From Hydrogenophaga crassostreae (GTDB lineage: Bacteria > Pseudomonadota > Gammaproteobacteria > Burkholderiales > Burkholderiaceae_C): a stretch of DNA of 64,000 bases. Made by a program: the position numbers and the translations under genes. The notes under the pieces were generated by a model, which was not told the DNA's origin, did not search any database, and worked only from the letters and a program-made list of their open reading frames with translations. Below, piece after piece: positions 8,484-16,324 of this stretch; within the stretch, counting starts at the first letter, position 1, and every line of letters starts with the position of its first letter. Location of the stretch: positions 919,501 to 983,500 of the forward strand of contig NZ_CP017476.1 in the NCBI RefSeq assembly GCF_001761385.1. Reading direction: 5' to 3'.

Positions 8484-8951
8484 AAACAGATCGATGGACC
8501 CGGCGCCCATCTCGCTTTGCGTGACTGGGCTGGGTCGATCGGGTATGGATTCGGTTTCGAGGGGTATCTCGCCTTCTTCAGGCTCCATGGCGCTGTCGGC
8601 CAGTTTCCAGGCACAGCCTTGCAAAGTCTTGCCGGTGTGCCCGATGAGCTGGGAGGCCATGTCGTGGAACTGCAGTTCGGTGACGGCCTGGTGCAGGTCG
8701 TGGCGAATGTGCCTCAGCGCCTCGCTGTCGTGGTCGACCAGCCGGGCCAGGGCGTGGTTGGCCGAGCCGAACCGCTCGAGCAGGTTGCCCGTGGCGTGGT
8801 CAAGCAGGCCTTCCAGGCGCTTGAGATCGGTCATGGCCATCATCAGCGCATCCTGAACTTCGGTCACCAGGCCGAGCGGGAGCTCGACAGAGGGGGCGCA
8901 AGGCTCAGCGCTGTGCGAGGCTCTGGGGTGCGAATCTGGAGTGATGTGCAT
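8481..8951 (-). CDS. CheZ-like putative CheY-phosphate phosphatase
   Basis: The 156-residue, mostly helical protein contains ELQFHDMASQLIGH at about 90-105. This keeps the Asp-x3-Gln spacing of the CheZ active site seen in the genuine CheZ here (DFHDLTGQVI). A flexible proline-rich tail ends in GAGSIDLF, a position where CheZ carries its CheY-binding peptide. It lies immediately upstream of the cheY-like gene on the same strand, mirroring the cheY-cheZ pair at 31.6 kb. It is shorter than true CheZ, and overall similarity by eye is limited to the active-site helix, so the phosphatase role is inference. Confidence 0.6.
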   Translation of the reverse strand: MHITPDSHPRASHSAEPCAPSVELPLGLVTEVQDALMMAMTDLKRLEGLLDHATGNLLERFGSANHALARLVDHDSEALRHIRHDLHQAVTELQFHDMASQLIGHTGKTLQGCAWKLADSAMEPEEGEIPLETESIPDRPSPVTQSEMGAGSIDLF

Positions 8952-9071
8952 GAATAGGGTCTCAGGCTAACGGGCAGTACAATTTTCAAGGGGTGTACAT
9001 CGCTGTATCGACCGATAACCCCCCAAATTCAGCGCCATTTCGCGCCCTACCACCCACATCCTGCCCACGGC

Positions 9072-10208
9072 ATGTCTGACCCATCCGAAACCTCACCGGT
9101 TCGCATCCTTCACCTGGAGGATTCCCGTGTGGACCACACGCTGGTGAAGTTCGCTCTGCAGCGCGGCCAGATGCACCACGAGATCACACTGGTCGACACC
9201 ATGTCCGATTTCCAGCGTGAACTGGCGACGGGCCGCCACGACCTGGTTTTGGCCGACTACCATTTGCCCGGCTTCACCGGGCTTGACGCCTGGGCACACC
9301 AGAAAAGCATGGCCGCAGACTTGCCTTTCGTGATCCTGTCAGGCGCGATCGGCGAGGAGGCCGCAGTGGATGCCATGCACCTGGGCATCAGTGACTACCT
9401 GCTCAAAGACAACATGCCACGGCTGACGCATGTCATCGAGCGGGCACTGGAGGTGAGCCAAACGCGGCGCGCCAAGGCCCGCGCCGACGCCAGGCTGGCC
9501 GAATCCCGACAACGTTTGGCCGAGTTGACCGAACACCTGCAAGTCAGCATCGAGCAAGAGCGCGCCGATATCGCTCGCGAGATCCATGACGATATCGGGG
9601 GGTCTCTGGCCGCGGTGAAACTTGATCTGGCGCTGCTGGCCCGTCGCGCGGAAGACGCCGAAACCCGCCGCCGCCTTGAGGGTTCTCTGGAAATGCTGCA
9701 GCACGCGCTTGGCGCGAGCCAGCGCATCATGATGAACCTGCGCCCCCCCATCCTCGACCAGGGTTTGGTGGCAGCCGTTCAATGGCTTGCCGCCGGTTTT
9801 GAGCGGCGCAGCAATGTGCGCGTGCATGTGCGACGATCGTCGGACCAGCTTGACGTGCCGCGCGACGTGCAACTGGTGGCGTACCGCACGGCGCAAGAGG
9901 CGCTGACCAACATATCCAAACATGCGCCTGAAACCACAGGCGTCGAGATTGATCTCAGCGACCGGGAGGGCGTGCTCACTCTGGAGGTGAGTGACAACGG
10001 TCAGGGCATGGAAGACGATGCACTGATGAAAGCCAAATCGTTTGGCCTGCTGGGACTGAATGAACGCGCCGCGAAAGTGGGCGGCTGGCTGGATGTGAGT
10101 TCATCTCCCCGCGGAACGTCGATTATTCTTTCTGTTCCTTTGCCTTCTGACGAAGACGGCACCCCCTCCATAATTGACCTGCTCGATGATCAAAGTAATT
10201 TTGTGTGA
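9072..10208 (+). CDS. Response-regulator/histidine-kinase fusion (receiver plus HisKA_3 NarX-type kinase)
   Basis: The 378-residue cytoplasmic protein has an N-terminal receiver (phospho-acceptor in LVLADYHLPGFTG, lysine in DYLLKDN), a helical linker, and a HisKA_3 domain with the phospho-histidine in REIHDDIGGSLA. The HATPase domain has TAQEALTNISKHA, VSDNGQGM and FGLLGLNERA. No transmembrane segment is seen, so its input is probably phosphorylation of the receiver by another kinase. It overlaps the downstream LuxR-type regulator, its likely partner, by 23 bp. Confidence 0.88.
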   Translation: MSDPSETSPVRILHLEDSRVDHTLVKFALQRGQMHHEITLVDTMSDFQRELATGRHDLVLADYHLPGFTGLDAWAHQKSMAADLPFVILSGAIGEEAAVDAMHLGISDYLLKDNMPRLTHVIERALEVSQTRRAKARADARLAESRQRLAELTEHLQVSIEQERADIAREIHDDIGGSLAAVKLDLALLARRAEDAETRRRLEGSLEMLQHALGASQRIMMNLRPPILDQGLVAAVQWLAAGFERRSNVRVHVRRSSDQLDVPRDVQLVAYRTAQEALTNISKHAPETTGVEIDLSDREGVLTLEVSDNGQGMEDDALMKAKSFGLLGLNERAAKVGGWLDVSSSPRGTSIILSVPLPSDEDGTPSIIDLLDDQSNFV

Positions 10209-10815
10209 CGACCATGCCATGGTGCGCCGTGGCATTCGCGATACGGTTTCGGAGGCGGTGGATATCCAGGTGGTTGGCGAGGCGGCCAGCTATCCCGAGT
10301 TGCGTGAGCAGATGCGCAACAACACATGCGACGTGCTGGTGCTCGATCTCAACATGCCCGGGCGCGGTGGCCTGGAGGTTTTGGCTGCGCTGAAAGAAGA
10401 GGGGTCATCGGTTAAAACCCTGGTGGTTTCGATGTACCCGGAAGACCAGTACGCGATTCGTTGCCTGCGGGCCGGGGCCACGGGCTACCTCAACAAGGCA
10501 GGCGACCCCGCCGAGCTGGTCACAGCAATTCGAACCGTGATGCAAGGCCGCAAGTTCGTCACCCCCGAGGTGGCGCAGATGCTGGTCGACAACCTCAACG
10601 CCCCCGAAGGCGAAGACCTGCACGCCACCTTGTCGGAGAGGGAACTGCAAACCCTGCAAAAAATCGCTTCTGGCAAGAAGCTCTCGGAAATCGCAGAAGA
10701 GCTCATGCTCAGCCCCAAAACGGTGAGCGTCTACCGTGCCCGCGTGCTCGACAAGCTGCACTTGAGCAACAACGCCGAACTGACGGTTTACGCGATTCGA
10801 AATGACCTGGTTTAG
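10186..10815 (+). CDS. NarL/FixJ-type response regulator with LuxR DNA-binding domain
   Basis: The 209-residue protein has a receiver (CDDHAMVRRG pocket, phospho-acceptor in DVLVLDLNMPGRGG) and a C-terminal LuxR helix-turn-helix (LSERELQTLQ, then IAEELMLSPKTVSVYRARV). It should be phosphorylated by the kinase encoded just upstream, with which it overlaps; the ATG at 10186 lies inside the 3' end of that gene. Its targets are unknown. The position between chemotaxis and fli genes makes motility or surface control a guess only. Confidence 0.9.
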   Translation: MIKVILCDDHAMVRRGIRDTVSEAVDIQVVGEAASYPELREQMRNNTCDVLVLDLNMPGRGGLEVLAALKEEGSSVKTLVVSMYPEDQYAIRCLRAGATGYLNKAGDPAELVTAIRTVMQGRKFVTPEVAQMLVDNLNAPEGEDLHATLSERELQTLQKIASGKKLSEIAEELMLSPKTVSVYRARVLDKLHLSNNAELTVYAIRNDLV

Positions 10816-11126
10816 GCTTCCTCCGCGCCGCTTTCAGCGTCACCCCCCAGGGGGCGGCGCTGGCGGTCGGGCAGAGCCCGTCCCGCGGCGCCCTGGGGTG
10901 AGGCAGCTGCGTGCATAGATTTGTGCGGTGTTGGAGGGTCAAGCTCACCAAGGTCCAGCGAGACGGCGCACACCGCGTACGGCACTGGCTGGACCTCGTC
11001 ACCAATCTGCCTTATCTTGCCGTTGCCACGGTCATCAAAATGGCCGGGCGACGCTTCAAGCTGGGCCACAACGCCCCCCTCTTTGAACGTTGCGCAGGCA
11101 TCGGTGCAATCACACCAGGCAACCAC
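10812..11126 (-). CDS. Doubtful small ORF reading through a repeat
   Basis: An open frame of 104 codons starts at a GTG at 11126 and runs to a stop inside the end of the LuxR regulator gene. Its first 70 residues look protein-like (VAWCDCTDAC near the start, three cysteines within eight residues). It then reads through the intergenic repeat. Its GTG lies only 5 nt from the start of the divergent lipoprotein gene, leaving no room for two separate ribosome sites and promoters. I list it only because the 10905-11131 stretch otherwise holds nothing but the presumed lipoprotein promoter. Confidence 0.2.
   Translation of the reverse strand: MVAWCDCTDACATFKEGGVVAQLEASPGHFDDRGNGKIRQIGDEVQPVPYAVCAVSLDLGELDPPTPHKSMHAAASPQGAAGRALPDRQRRPLGGDAESGAEEA
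10820..10904 (+). repeat. Intergenic palindromic repeat, copy 1
   Basis: A GC-rich element just after a gene end. It has the family order: CGCGCCGCTT, a CCCCCCAGGGGGCGGCGCTGG hairpin in the middle, then a degenerate palindromic core (TCGGGCAGAGCCCGT) and CGCGGCGCCCTGGGG. Confidence 0.7.
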
Positions 11127-11131
11127 TCACC

Positions 11132-11566
11132 GTGCTCACCCGAACTGCTTTCCTGACGCTTGTTGCCGGTGCTGTGCTTGCGCTGCCCGCCTGCAGCAAG
11201 CCGGATCCGAAAATGGCGCTGGAGGCCGCCGTTCAACAACTGCAGGACCAACTCGAAGCCAAAGACAGCGGGGCGGTGCTCGCGATGCTCGACCCGCTTT
11301 TTCGAGCGCAGGACAGGTTTGACGCTGGGTGGGCGCGAAAGACCATGGCGCTGGTATTTCTGCGCTATGCCAGCGTCAAGATCATCGCGGTTTCGCGCAA
11401 CAGCCACATCGATCCGCCGGGTTCTTTGATCGGTATCACCGAGGCGCAGGTGGTGGTCACAGGGGCACAGGGCCTGATTCCTGAGCGGGTATCGCCGTAT
11501 TCGGTGCAGCTGCGGTGGAAATTCGACGGTTCTGACTGGAAGTTGCGCGACCTGCGTTGGGAGTGA
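11132..11566 (+). CDS. Small putative lipoprotein of unknown function
   Basis: The predicted 144-residue protein has a signal peptide ending in the lipobox LPAC, so the mature protein would start at a lipidated cysteine (CSKPDPK). A helical segment follows (MALEAAVQQLQDQLEAKD), then a mixed region ending in WKLRDLRWE. The overall shape resembles NTF2/SnoaL-like periplasmic lipoproteins: a helical N-terminus, then strands ending in W-x-L-R-x-L-x-W. That is a weak impression. The GTG start at 11132 puts the signal peptide at the N-terminus. It is convergent with fliR, with 6 bp between the stops. Confidence 0.7.
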   Translation: MLTRTAFLTLVAGAVLALPACSKPDPKMALEAAVQQLQDQLEAKDSGAVLAMLDPLFRAQDRFDAGWARKTMALVFLRYASVKIIAVSRNSHIDPPGSLIGITEAQVVVTGAQGLIPERVSPYSVQLRWKFDGSDWKLRDLRWE

Positions 11567-11572
11567 TCGGTT

Positions 11573-12340
11573 TCATCCACCCATGAACATCTCGGTGGCG
11601 AGTTTCATCAGGGCCACGACTGGTGCGTCGAGCATGGGCAGTGTCATGGCAATGCCGGCCAGGCCGACCGAGAGCGTGAGGGGGAAGCCGATGGCGAAGG
11701 CGTTCATCTGTGGAGCGATGCGTGAAATGAAGCCGAGCACGATGTTGACGAAGAGCAGCATGCCGATCATGGGCAGGGCGATCCACAGTCCGTAGCGAAA
11801 CACCAGACCGCCGAGTTCATGCAATCGCATCTGGTTGATGGAGGCAAGGGCGCTGCCATCGAGCGGAAAGCGTTCGAAGCTGGAAATCACCGCGTGCAGA
11901 ACCATCAGGTGGCCATTGAGCACAATGAACAGCAGCATGGTGGTGTTGCCGAAAAACCGGCCGACCGCACTGGTTTGCGAGTTGGTCGAGGGATCAAAGA
12001 AACCGGCAAAATTCAGGCCCATTTGCAGGCCAATGACTTCGCCCGCGACCTCGACCGAGGCAAACACGATGCGCACCGCAAGGCCAATCGCCACGCCCAC
12101 GATCACCTGCTGCATCACCACGGCCAGGGCGCGCGGGTCGGTCAGGCCGATCACCGGTTGCTCAGGCATGCCTGCCTGGGCGCACACGGCCACCAGCAGC
12201 GCCAAAGCCACCCGCGTGCGCATCGGCACCGAGCGCGCCGAAAAAATGGGCGCGCTGGAGAACACCGCCAGAATCCGCAGAAACGGCCAGAACACTGGCG
12301 AAACCAGCGCCATGATGTCGGCTTCCGTGAAAGTGGGCAT
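11573..12340 (-). CDS. fliR: Flagellar export gate protein FliR
   Basis: The 255-residue integral membrane protein has at least five hydrophobic helices and family segments such as GLQMGLNFAGFFDP and FSSAPIFSARSVP near the N-terminus. With FliP and FliQ it forms the export gate core of the flagellar type III secretion apparatus. The ATG at 12340 gives a normal N-terminus. The frame stays open upstream through a repeat element towards fliQ, but that extension is not membrane-like and is not counted. No clear ribosome site is visible; the repeat lies between fliQ and fliR. Confidence 0.95.
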   Translation of the reverse strand: MPTFTEADIMALVSPVFWPFLRILAVFSSAPIFSARSVPMRTRVALALLVAVCAQAGMPEQPVIGLTDPRALAVVMQQVIVGVAIGLAVRIVFASVEVAGEVIGLQMGLNFAGFFDPSTNSQTSAVGRFFGNTTMLLFIVLNGHLMVLHAVISSFERFPLDGSALASINQMRLHELGGLVFRYGLWIALPMIGMLLFVNIVLGFISRIAPQMNAFAIGFPLTLSVGLAGIAMTLPMLDAPVVALMKLATEMFMGG

Positions 12341-12380
12341 TGTGAAAACTACAAAAGCGCAGGCAAGTGGAGGCCAGACC

Positions 12381-12460
12381 AGGACACCATGGGTCCGGTT
12401 TTCCCGGCCCTCAGGTGCCGCCCCCTCGAAGGGGTCGCGCGCAGCGCGGCAGGGGGAGTC
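12381..12460 (-). repeat. Intergenic palindromic repeat, copy 2 (fliQ-fliR gap)
   Basis: An inverse-orientation copy with a diverged left arm (AGGACACCATGGGTCCGG). It then matches the family at GTGCCGCCCCCTCGAAGGGGTCGCGCGC and GCGCGGCAGGGGG. It occupies much of the 146-bp gap inside an otherwise compact operon. Confidence 0.65.
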
Positions 12461-12486
12461 CGGTGCATGCGGCGCAGGGGGTGCAT

Positions 12487-12756
12487 CTAGATCGCGTAAT
12501 TTGGTATCGAGAGCAGGGTGTTGCGGATGAAGTCGACCAGGGTGGTCATCATCCACGGCCCGGCGATGGCGAAGACGGCAATGGCGGCGATCAGCTTGGG
12601 CACGAACGACAACGTGGCTTCGTGGATCTGTGTGATGGCCTGAAACAGGCTGACCACCAGGCCCACGCCCAGTACCGTGGCCAGCACAGGGGCTGCCACC
12701 ATCAAGATGAGAAAGAGCGCGTTCTGGCCCAGGGTGAGTGCGGCTTGTGGATCCAT
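12487..12756 (-). CDS. fliQ: Flagellar export gate protein FliQ
   Basis: The 89-residue protein has two transmembrane helices, the typical FliQ size and topology. Recognisable stretches are GLVVSLFQAITQIHEATLSFVPK and FAIAGPWMM. It assembles around FliP-FliR in the export gate. The ATG at 12756 has only a weak ribosome site. The gap to fliP (12757-12834) holds a degenerate end of the intergenic repeat (about 12786-12825). Confidence 0.95.
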   Translation of the reverse strand: MDPQAALTLGQNALFLILMVAAPVLATVLGVGLVVSLFQAITQIHEATLSFVPKLIAAIAVFAIAGPWMMTTLVDFIRNTLLSIPNYAI

Positions 12757-12834
12757 GGCGGGTTCAGTGTCCAGATTGAAGAAGAGACGCTTGCACCGCG
12801 GTGCGGCGGAGCATGGGGGTGCATCTGATCTGGT

Positions 12835-13608
12835 TCATTGCGCGAAGGACGCTGCCAGCGAACCCAGCAGAATGTTCCAGCCGTCGGCCAGCACGAACAG
12901 CATGAGCTTGAAAGGCAGGGCCACCAGCACGGGTGAGAGCATCATCATGCCGAGCGACATGAGCACGCTGGCGACCACCATGTCGATCACCAGAAAGGGG
13001 ATGAAGATCATGAAGCCAATCTGGAACGCCGTCTTGAGCTCGCTGGTCACAAAGGCAGGCACGATGACGCGGAACGGGGCTTCTTCGGCGGTCATGTCGT
13101 TGGGCAACTTGCCCAGCTTGGCAAACAGCTCGAAATCGGATTGGCGCGTTTGTTTCAGCATGAAGGCGCGCATCGGTGTCTCGCCGCGTTTCAGTGCTTC
13201 CTCAAAGCTGATGGTGTTGGCGGTGTAGGGCTCGTAGGCCTCGGTGTAGACCTTGTCCAGCGTGGGCCCCATGACGAAGGCGGTCAGAAACAGCGACAGG
13301 CCCACGATCACCTGGTTGGGGGGGGCCGATTGTGTGCCCAACGCCTGGCGAATCAGCGAGAGCACGATGACAATGCGGGTGAAGCCCGTCATCAGCAGCA
13401 GAATCGCCGGCAGGAACGACAGCGCTGTGAAAAACAGCAGCGTCTGGATCGGCACCGAGTAGCTGTTGCCCGCCGGGCCCTGACCGATCACCAGCGGCAA
13501 CCCCGGGCCACCGGCAGAGGCCGCCGTCTGACCCCAGGCCGAGCCCGCAAGCAAGGCCAGAATGGCACAGACCAGCCATGGGCGGTGGGTGAATTTAGCC
13601 TGGCGCAT
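12835..13608 (-). CDS. fliP: Flagellar export gate protein FliP
   Basis: The 257-residue protein starts with a cleavable signal peptide (LALLAGSAWGQ), as is usual for FliP, followed by four membrane helices. Diagnostic segments are LLFFTALSFLPAILLLMT, RIVIVLSLIRQALGTQSAPPNQV and GFMIFIPFLVIDMVVASVLMSLGMMM. It forms the pentameric core of the export gate. The start at 13608 has an AAGG ribosome site and overlaps the 3' end of fliO by 14 bp. Confidence 0.97.
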   Translation of the reverse strand: MRQAKFTHRPWLVCAILALLAGSAWGQTAASAGGPGLPLVIGQGPAGNSYSVPIQTLLFFTALSFLPAILLLMTGFTRIVIVLSLIRQALGTQSAPPNQVIVGLSLFLTAFVMGPTLDKVYTEAYEPYTANTISFEEALKRGETPMRAFMLKQTRQSDFELFAKLGKLPNDMTAEEAPFRVIVPAFVTSELKTAFQIGFMIFIPFLVIDMVVASVLMSLGMMMLSPVLVALPFKLMLFVLADGWNILLGSLAASFAQ

Positions 13609-13960
13609 GAGGGCCTTCCTGCTGGGGTTGAATGAGCTGGCTCAAGCGGGCCTTGAAGCCTTCGCTGTTGGCGGCCGGAGGCAGGCTGGGCTGGGGTTCA
13701 TTGGGCAACGGCAACTGGTGCAAGGCGGTGATGCCACCCGGTGCCACTCCCAGCACGAGGCACACACGATCCGCTCCATCGCCGACCTGAACCGTCACCA
13801 CGCGTTGCTGGGGCCCCAGAGGCAGTGTGTTCATCACCTTGAGCGATGGTCCGGCTTGCCGCGACACATTGGGCAAATGCCGGCGCCAGCGCTGCAGCAA
13901 CCAGGCCACGACCATCATGGCCAGCAGCAAGCCCACAGCAGGTAAAGCGTTTTGAAGCAT
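13595..13960 (-). CDS. fliO: Flagellar export assembly protein FliO
   Basis: The 121-residue protein has one N-terminal membrane helix (VGLLLAMMVVAWLLQ) followed by a small cytoplasmic domain with SLKVMNTLPLGPQQRVVTVQVGD, the usual FliO pattern. It helps assemble the FliP ring. The C-terminal tail overlaps the fliP start. The 139-bp gap to fliN is mostly repeat copy 3. Confidence 0.9.
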   Translation of the reverse strand: MLQNALPAVGLLLAMMVVAWLLQRWRRHLPNVSRQAGPSLKVMNTLPLGPQQRVVTVQVGDGADRVCLVLGVAPGGITALHQLPLPNEPQPSLPPAANSEGFKARLSQLIQPQQEGPHAPG

Positions 13961-14013
13961 GTTGGTGGTTCTTTTCGAATTCAGGTGCGAAGCAACGAGC
14001 GAAGTAGCGTTTA

Positions 14014-14104
14014 ACCCAGGACACCGCGGAACCGGCTTTGCCGGGCCGCCAGTGTTGCCCCCCTTTCAAGGGGGGTGGCGCCGAAGGCGACGCGGGGGGT
14101 TACC
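14014..14104 (-). repeat. Intergenic palindromic repeat, copy 3 (fliN-fliO gap)
   Basis: A full-length inverse copy. It starts at TTTAACCCAGGACACCGCGG, has the CCGGCTTTGCCGG core palindrome and a long CCCCCCTTTCAAGGGGGG hairpin, and ends in GCGACGCGGGGGG. Its outer edge supplies the last codons and stop of fliN (AGG GGG TAA). Confidence 0.85.
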
Positions 14105-14546
14105 CCCTGCTTACTCGCCGCATGCGCTCGGAAGGCGTGACGATGTCGGTCAGGCGAATGCCAAACTTTTCGTTCACCACCACCACCTCTCCCTGGGCGA
14201 TCAGGTAGCCGTTGACCAGCACGTCCATGGGTTCACCCGCCAGAGCGTCGAGTTCGACCACCGAGCCCTGGGCGAGTTGCAGGATGTACTTGATGGGTAC
14301 TTTGGTGCGCCCGAGTTCCACGGTGAGTTGCACCGGGATGTCGAGCACCATTTGAATGTCGTTTTGCGATGCTGCTTTGCCGTTGGCCTTGGCAGGTCCG
14401 CTGATCGACTCGAATTCGGGTGCCGATTCGGCCTCGCCGGATTTGCCCGGCGCGCTGGCCTGCTCTTCAAGTGCTTGCGCCCAATCATCCGCTGCCCTGT
14501 CTTGTGCGCTGGTGTCGAAGGCGTCGGTAGGGGTATCAGTTGACAT
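14100..14546 (-). CDS. fliN: Flagellar motor switch protein FliN
   Basis: The 148-residue protein has a variable acidic N-terminus and a C-terminal SpoA domain: VLDIPVQLTVELGRTKVPI, LDALAGEPMDVLVNG, GEVVVVNEKFGIRLTDI. It forms the C-ring lower part with FliM and docks FliH. The ATG at 14546 has a GGAG ribosome site and overlaps the fliM stop by 11 bp. The last residues (SRG) and the stop are encoded at the edge of repeat copy 3, so the C-terminus may have been slightly reshaped by that element. Confidence 0.96.
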   Translation of the reverse strand: MSTDTPTDAFDTSAQDRAADDWAQALEEQASAPGKSGEAESAPEFESISGPAKANGKAASQNDIQMVLDIPVQLTVELGRTKVPIKYILQLAQGSVVELDALAGEPMDVLVNGYLIAQGEVVVVNEKFGIRLTDIVTPSERMRRVSRG

Positions 14547-15540
14547 AGGAATCTCCAAGCCAGTTCATTTCAGCACCGCGCAGCTTGCGGTCGATGCGCA
14601 GGGCGTATTTGCCTTTGTGGGTGCCGTATTGGCATTCAAACAGGGGGACCCCCTCGACCTTGGCCTCGATGCTGGGTGCACGTTCGAGTTCCAGGAAATC
14701 GCCGATCTTCATGGCCAGCAATTGCTCTACGGTGGCGTCGGTCTGGGCCAGTTCGCCAACGAGCGTCAGCTCGGCGGCCTGTATCTCATGGGTCAGCAAG
14801 CGGATCCAGCGCCGGTCCACTTCCATTGCATCGCCCTGCACGGTGGAGTACAAGACATCGCGAATCGGCTCCAGGGTGGCGTAGGGAATGCAGATGTGCA
14901 GCGAACCGGTGATGTCACCAATTTCGAGTGAAAAACTGGTGGTCACAACGATCTCGCTGGGCGTGGCCACCGTGGCGAACTGGGGCTGCATTTCCGAGCG
15001 CTGATACGACAGTTCCAGTGGGTACACACCCGCCCAGGCCTTTTTGTATTCCTCTGAAATCACCTCGACCAGGCGCTTGATAACCCGCTGCTCGGTGGGT
15101 GAAAAATCGCGACCTTCAATACGGGTCTGGAACTTTCCGCTGCCGCCAAAGAGACTGTCGATCACGCCAAACAGCAAGGTGGGTTCGCAGACCACCAGAC
15201 CATTGCCGCGCAAGGGGCGAACCGCCATGACGTTGAAGTTGGTGGGCACAACCAGGTCGCGCAGAAAGGCGCTGTATTTTTGGACCTTGACCGCACCGAC
15301 CGAAATCTCCGGGCTGCGGCGAATGAAGTTGAACAGGCCCAGACGCAGGTTGCGAGAGAAGCGCTCGTTCACCACTTCCATCGTGGGCATGCGCCCACGC
15401 ACGATGCGTTCCTGGTTGGACAGGTTGTAGCCGCGCACCTTTTCGGTACTCGGTGCTTCGACCTCGATCTTCTGGCTTTCGCCGGTGACACCCTCTAGGA
15501 GGGCATCGACTTCTTCCTGCGACAAGAACGATTCGGACAT
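14536..15540 (-). CDS. fliM: Flagellar motor switch protein FliM
   Basis: The 334-residue protein begins with the CheY-phosphate binding peptide (SQEEVDALLEG). A middle domain with GLVVCEPTLLFGVIDSLFGG follows, then a C-terminal SpoA domain ending in KYALRIDRKL. It sets rotation direction in the C-ring. The start at 15540 is the only reasonable ATG before the peptide. It overlaps fliN and follows fliL by 18 bp. Confidence 0.98.
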   Translation of the reverse strand: MSESFLSQEEVDALLEGVTGESQKIEVEAPSTEKVRGYNLSNQERIVRGRMPTMEVVNERFSRNLRLGLFNFIRRSPEISVGAVKVQKYSAFLRDLVVPTNFNVMAVRPLRGNGLVVCEPTLLFGVIDSLFGGSGKFQTRIEGRDFSPTEQRVIKRLVEVISEEYKKAWAGVYPLELSYQRSEMQPQFATVATPSEIVVTTSFSLEIGDITGSLHICIPYATLEPIRDVLYSTVQGDAMEVDRRWIRLLTHEIQAAELTLVGELAQTDATVEQLLAMKIGDFLELERAPSIEAKVEGVPLFECQYGTHKGKYALRIDRKLRGAEMNWLGDSYVN

Positions 15541-15558
15541 GGCGACGATCCAGGGCGG

Positions 15559-16134
15559 TTACTGAACGATGAAGCTGGAAAACAGCACACCCTGCATCGG
15601 GTTGGGCGGCGCGCGACGGCGGCGCTTCTTGGTGCCTTCTTCGGGTTCTGCTTCGTCAAGCTCGTAGCCCATCACCATCGAAACCTCTTCGATGATGGCC
15701 GCAGCCAGTTTCTCTTTGCCTTCGGGTTTCAGGATTTCATCTGCCGTGCGCTGCGAAACGAGCATCAGGATGCCGTTTCGAATGCTGGGCATGTAGACCT
15801 TGATGGCGTCGCTGATCTTGGCGTCCTGCACCTGCAGCGTGATGGCCAGTTGAACAAATCGGTTGCCGCCAGGGTCGGCCAGGTTCACCACCATGCTGTC
15901 CAGGGGCAGGAAGGTGGGCGGTGTGCCGGGTTCTGGTGCGTGGTATTCGACGGCCGACTCTTCGTCATGGTCGTCGCCAGGCTCGGCGGTGTTTTTCTTC
16001 AAGATGAAGAGCGCCCCGCCAGCACCGATCAACGCGAGCAGAACCACGCCAATGATGATGAAAAGCAGCTTTTTGCTCTTTTTGGGTGCCCCCTCGGCGG
16101 CGGGGGCTGTTGCGGTGGCAGCGGCGGATGACAT
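15559..16134 (-). CDS. fliL: Flagellar basal-body-associated protein FliL
   Basis: The 191-residue protein has one N-terminal transmembrane helix (LLFIIIGVVLLALIGAGGALF) and a periplasmic stomatin-like domain with MVVNLADPGGNRFVQLAITLQV and IRNGILMLVSQRTADEI. FliL supports stator function. The ATG at 16134 has a GGAG ribosome site. An insert of basic residues (KKRRRR) near the C-terminus precedes the usual VLFSSFIVQ end. A 217-bp gap with two hairpins separates it from fliK. Confidence 0.95.
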   Translation of the reverse strand: MSSAAATATAPAAEGAPKKSKKLLFIIIGVVLLALIGAGGALFILKKNTAEPGDDHDEESAVEYHAPEPGTPPTFLPLDSMVVNLADPGGNRFVQLAITLQVQDAKISDAIKVYMPSIRNGILMLVSQRTADEILKPEGKEKLAAAIIEEVSMVMGYELDEAEPEEGTKKRRRRAPPNPMQGVLFSSFIVQ

Positions 16135-16205
16135 GTGATTTCTCCAAACAGGCATCCCCGTGGGGACGGCACACACACTCAGGAATGGCGTGTGGTTCGA
16201 AGGAA

Positions 16206-16232
16206 TTATTGAGCCCCGACCCTGGGGCTTTA
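16206..16232 (-). promoter_or_regulatory. Weak candidate sigma-28 promoter upstream of fliL
   Basis: On the minus strand the site has TAAA (16229-16232), 15 nt, then CTCAATAA (16206-16213), giving 4/4 and 5/8 matches to the FliA consensus. Its spacer lies inside a hairpin (AGCCCC paired with GGGGCT). It could give an internal start for fliLMNOPQR. Confidence 0.25.
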
Positions 16233-16301
16233 GCGCAGAAAAGAGCGGTAAAAACCGGTCTTTCTATTCAGGCCGCCTTCCCTGTGGCTGGTACCCCTGG
16301 T

Positions 16302-16324
16302 CCAGCGCCCACCCGGGGCGCTGG
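16302..16324. other. Perfect 9-bp hairpin in the fliK-fliL gap
   Basis: CCAGCGCCC and GGGCGCTGG pair perfectly around a 5-nt loop, 28 bp downstream of the fliK stop. No T-run follows in the fliK direction, so it looks more like an mRNA-stability or attenuation structure than a rho-independent terminator. Confidence 0.5.

Noticed and set aside
9011..9018. ACCGATAA before the receiver-kinase gene
   Set aside because: Good -10 resemblance but no -35 at the right spacing; it is part of a TATCG-AC-CGATA inverted repeat.
10911..11156. Plus-strand frame before the lipoprotein gene
   Set aside because: It runs past the lipoprotein start in another frame and has no ribosome site or family resemblance.
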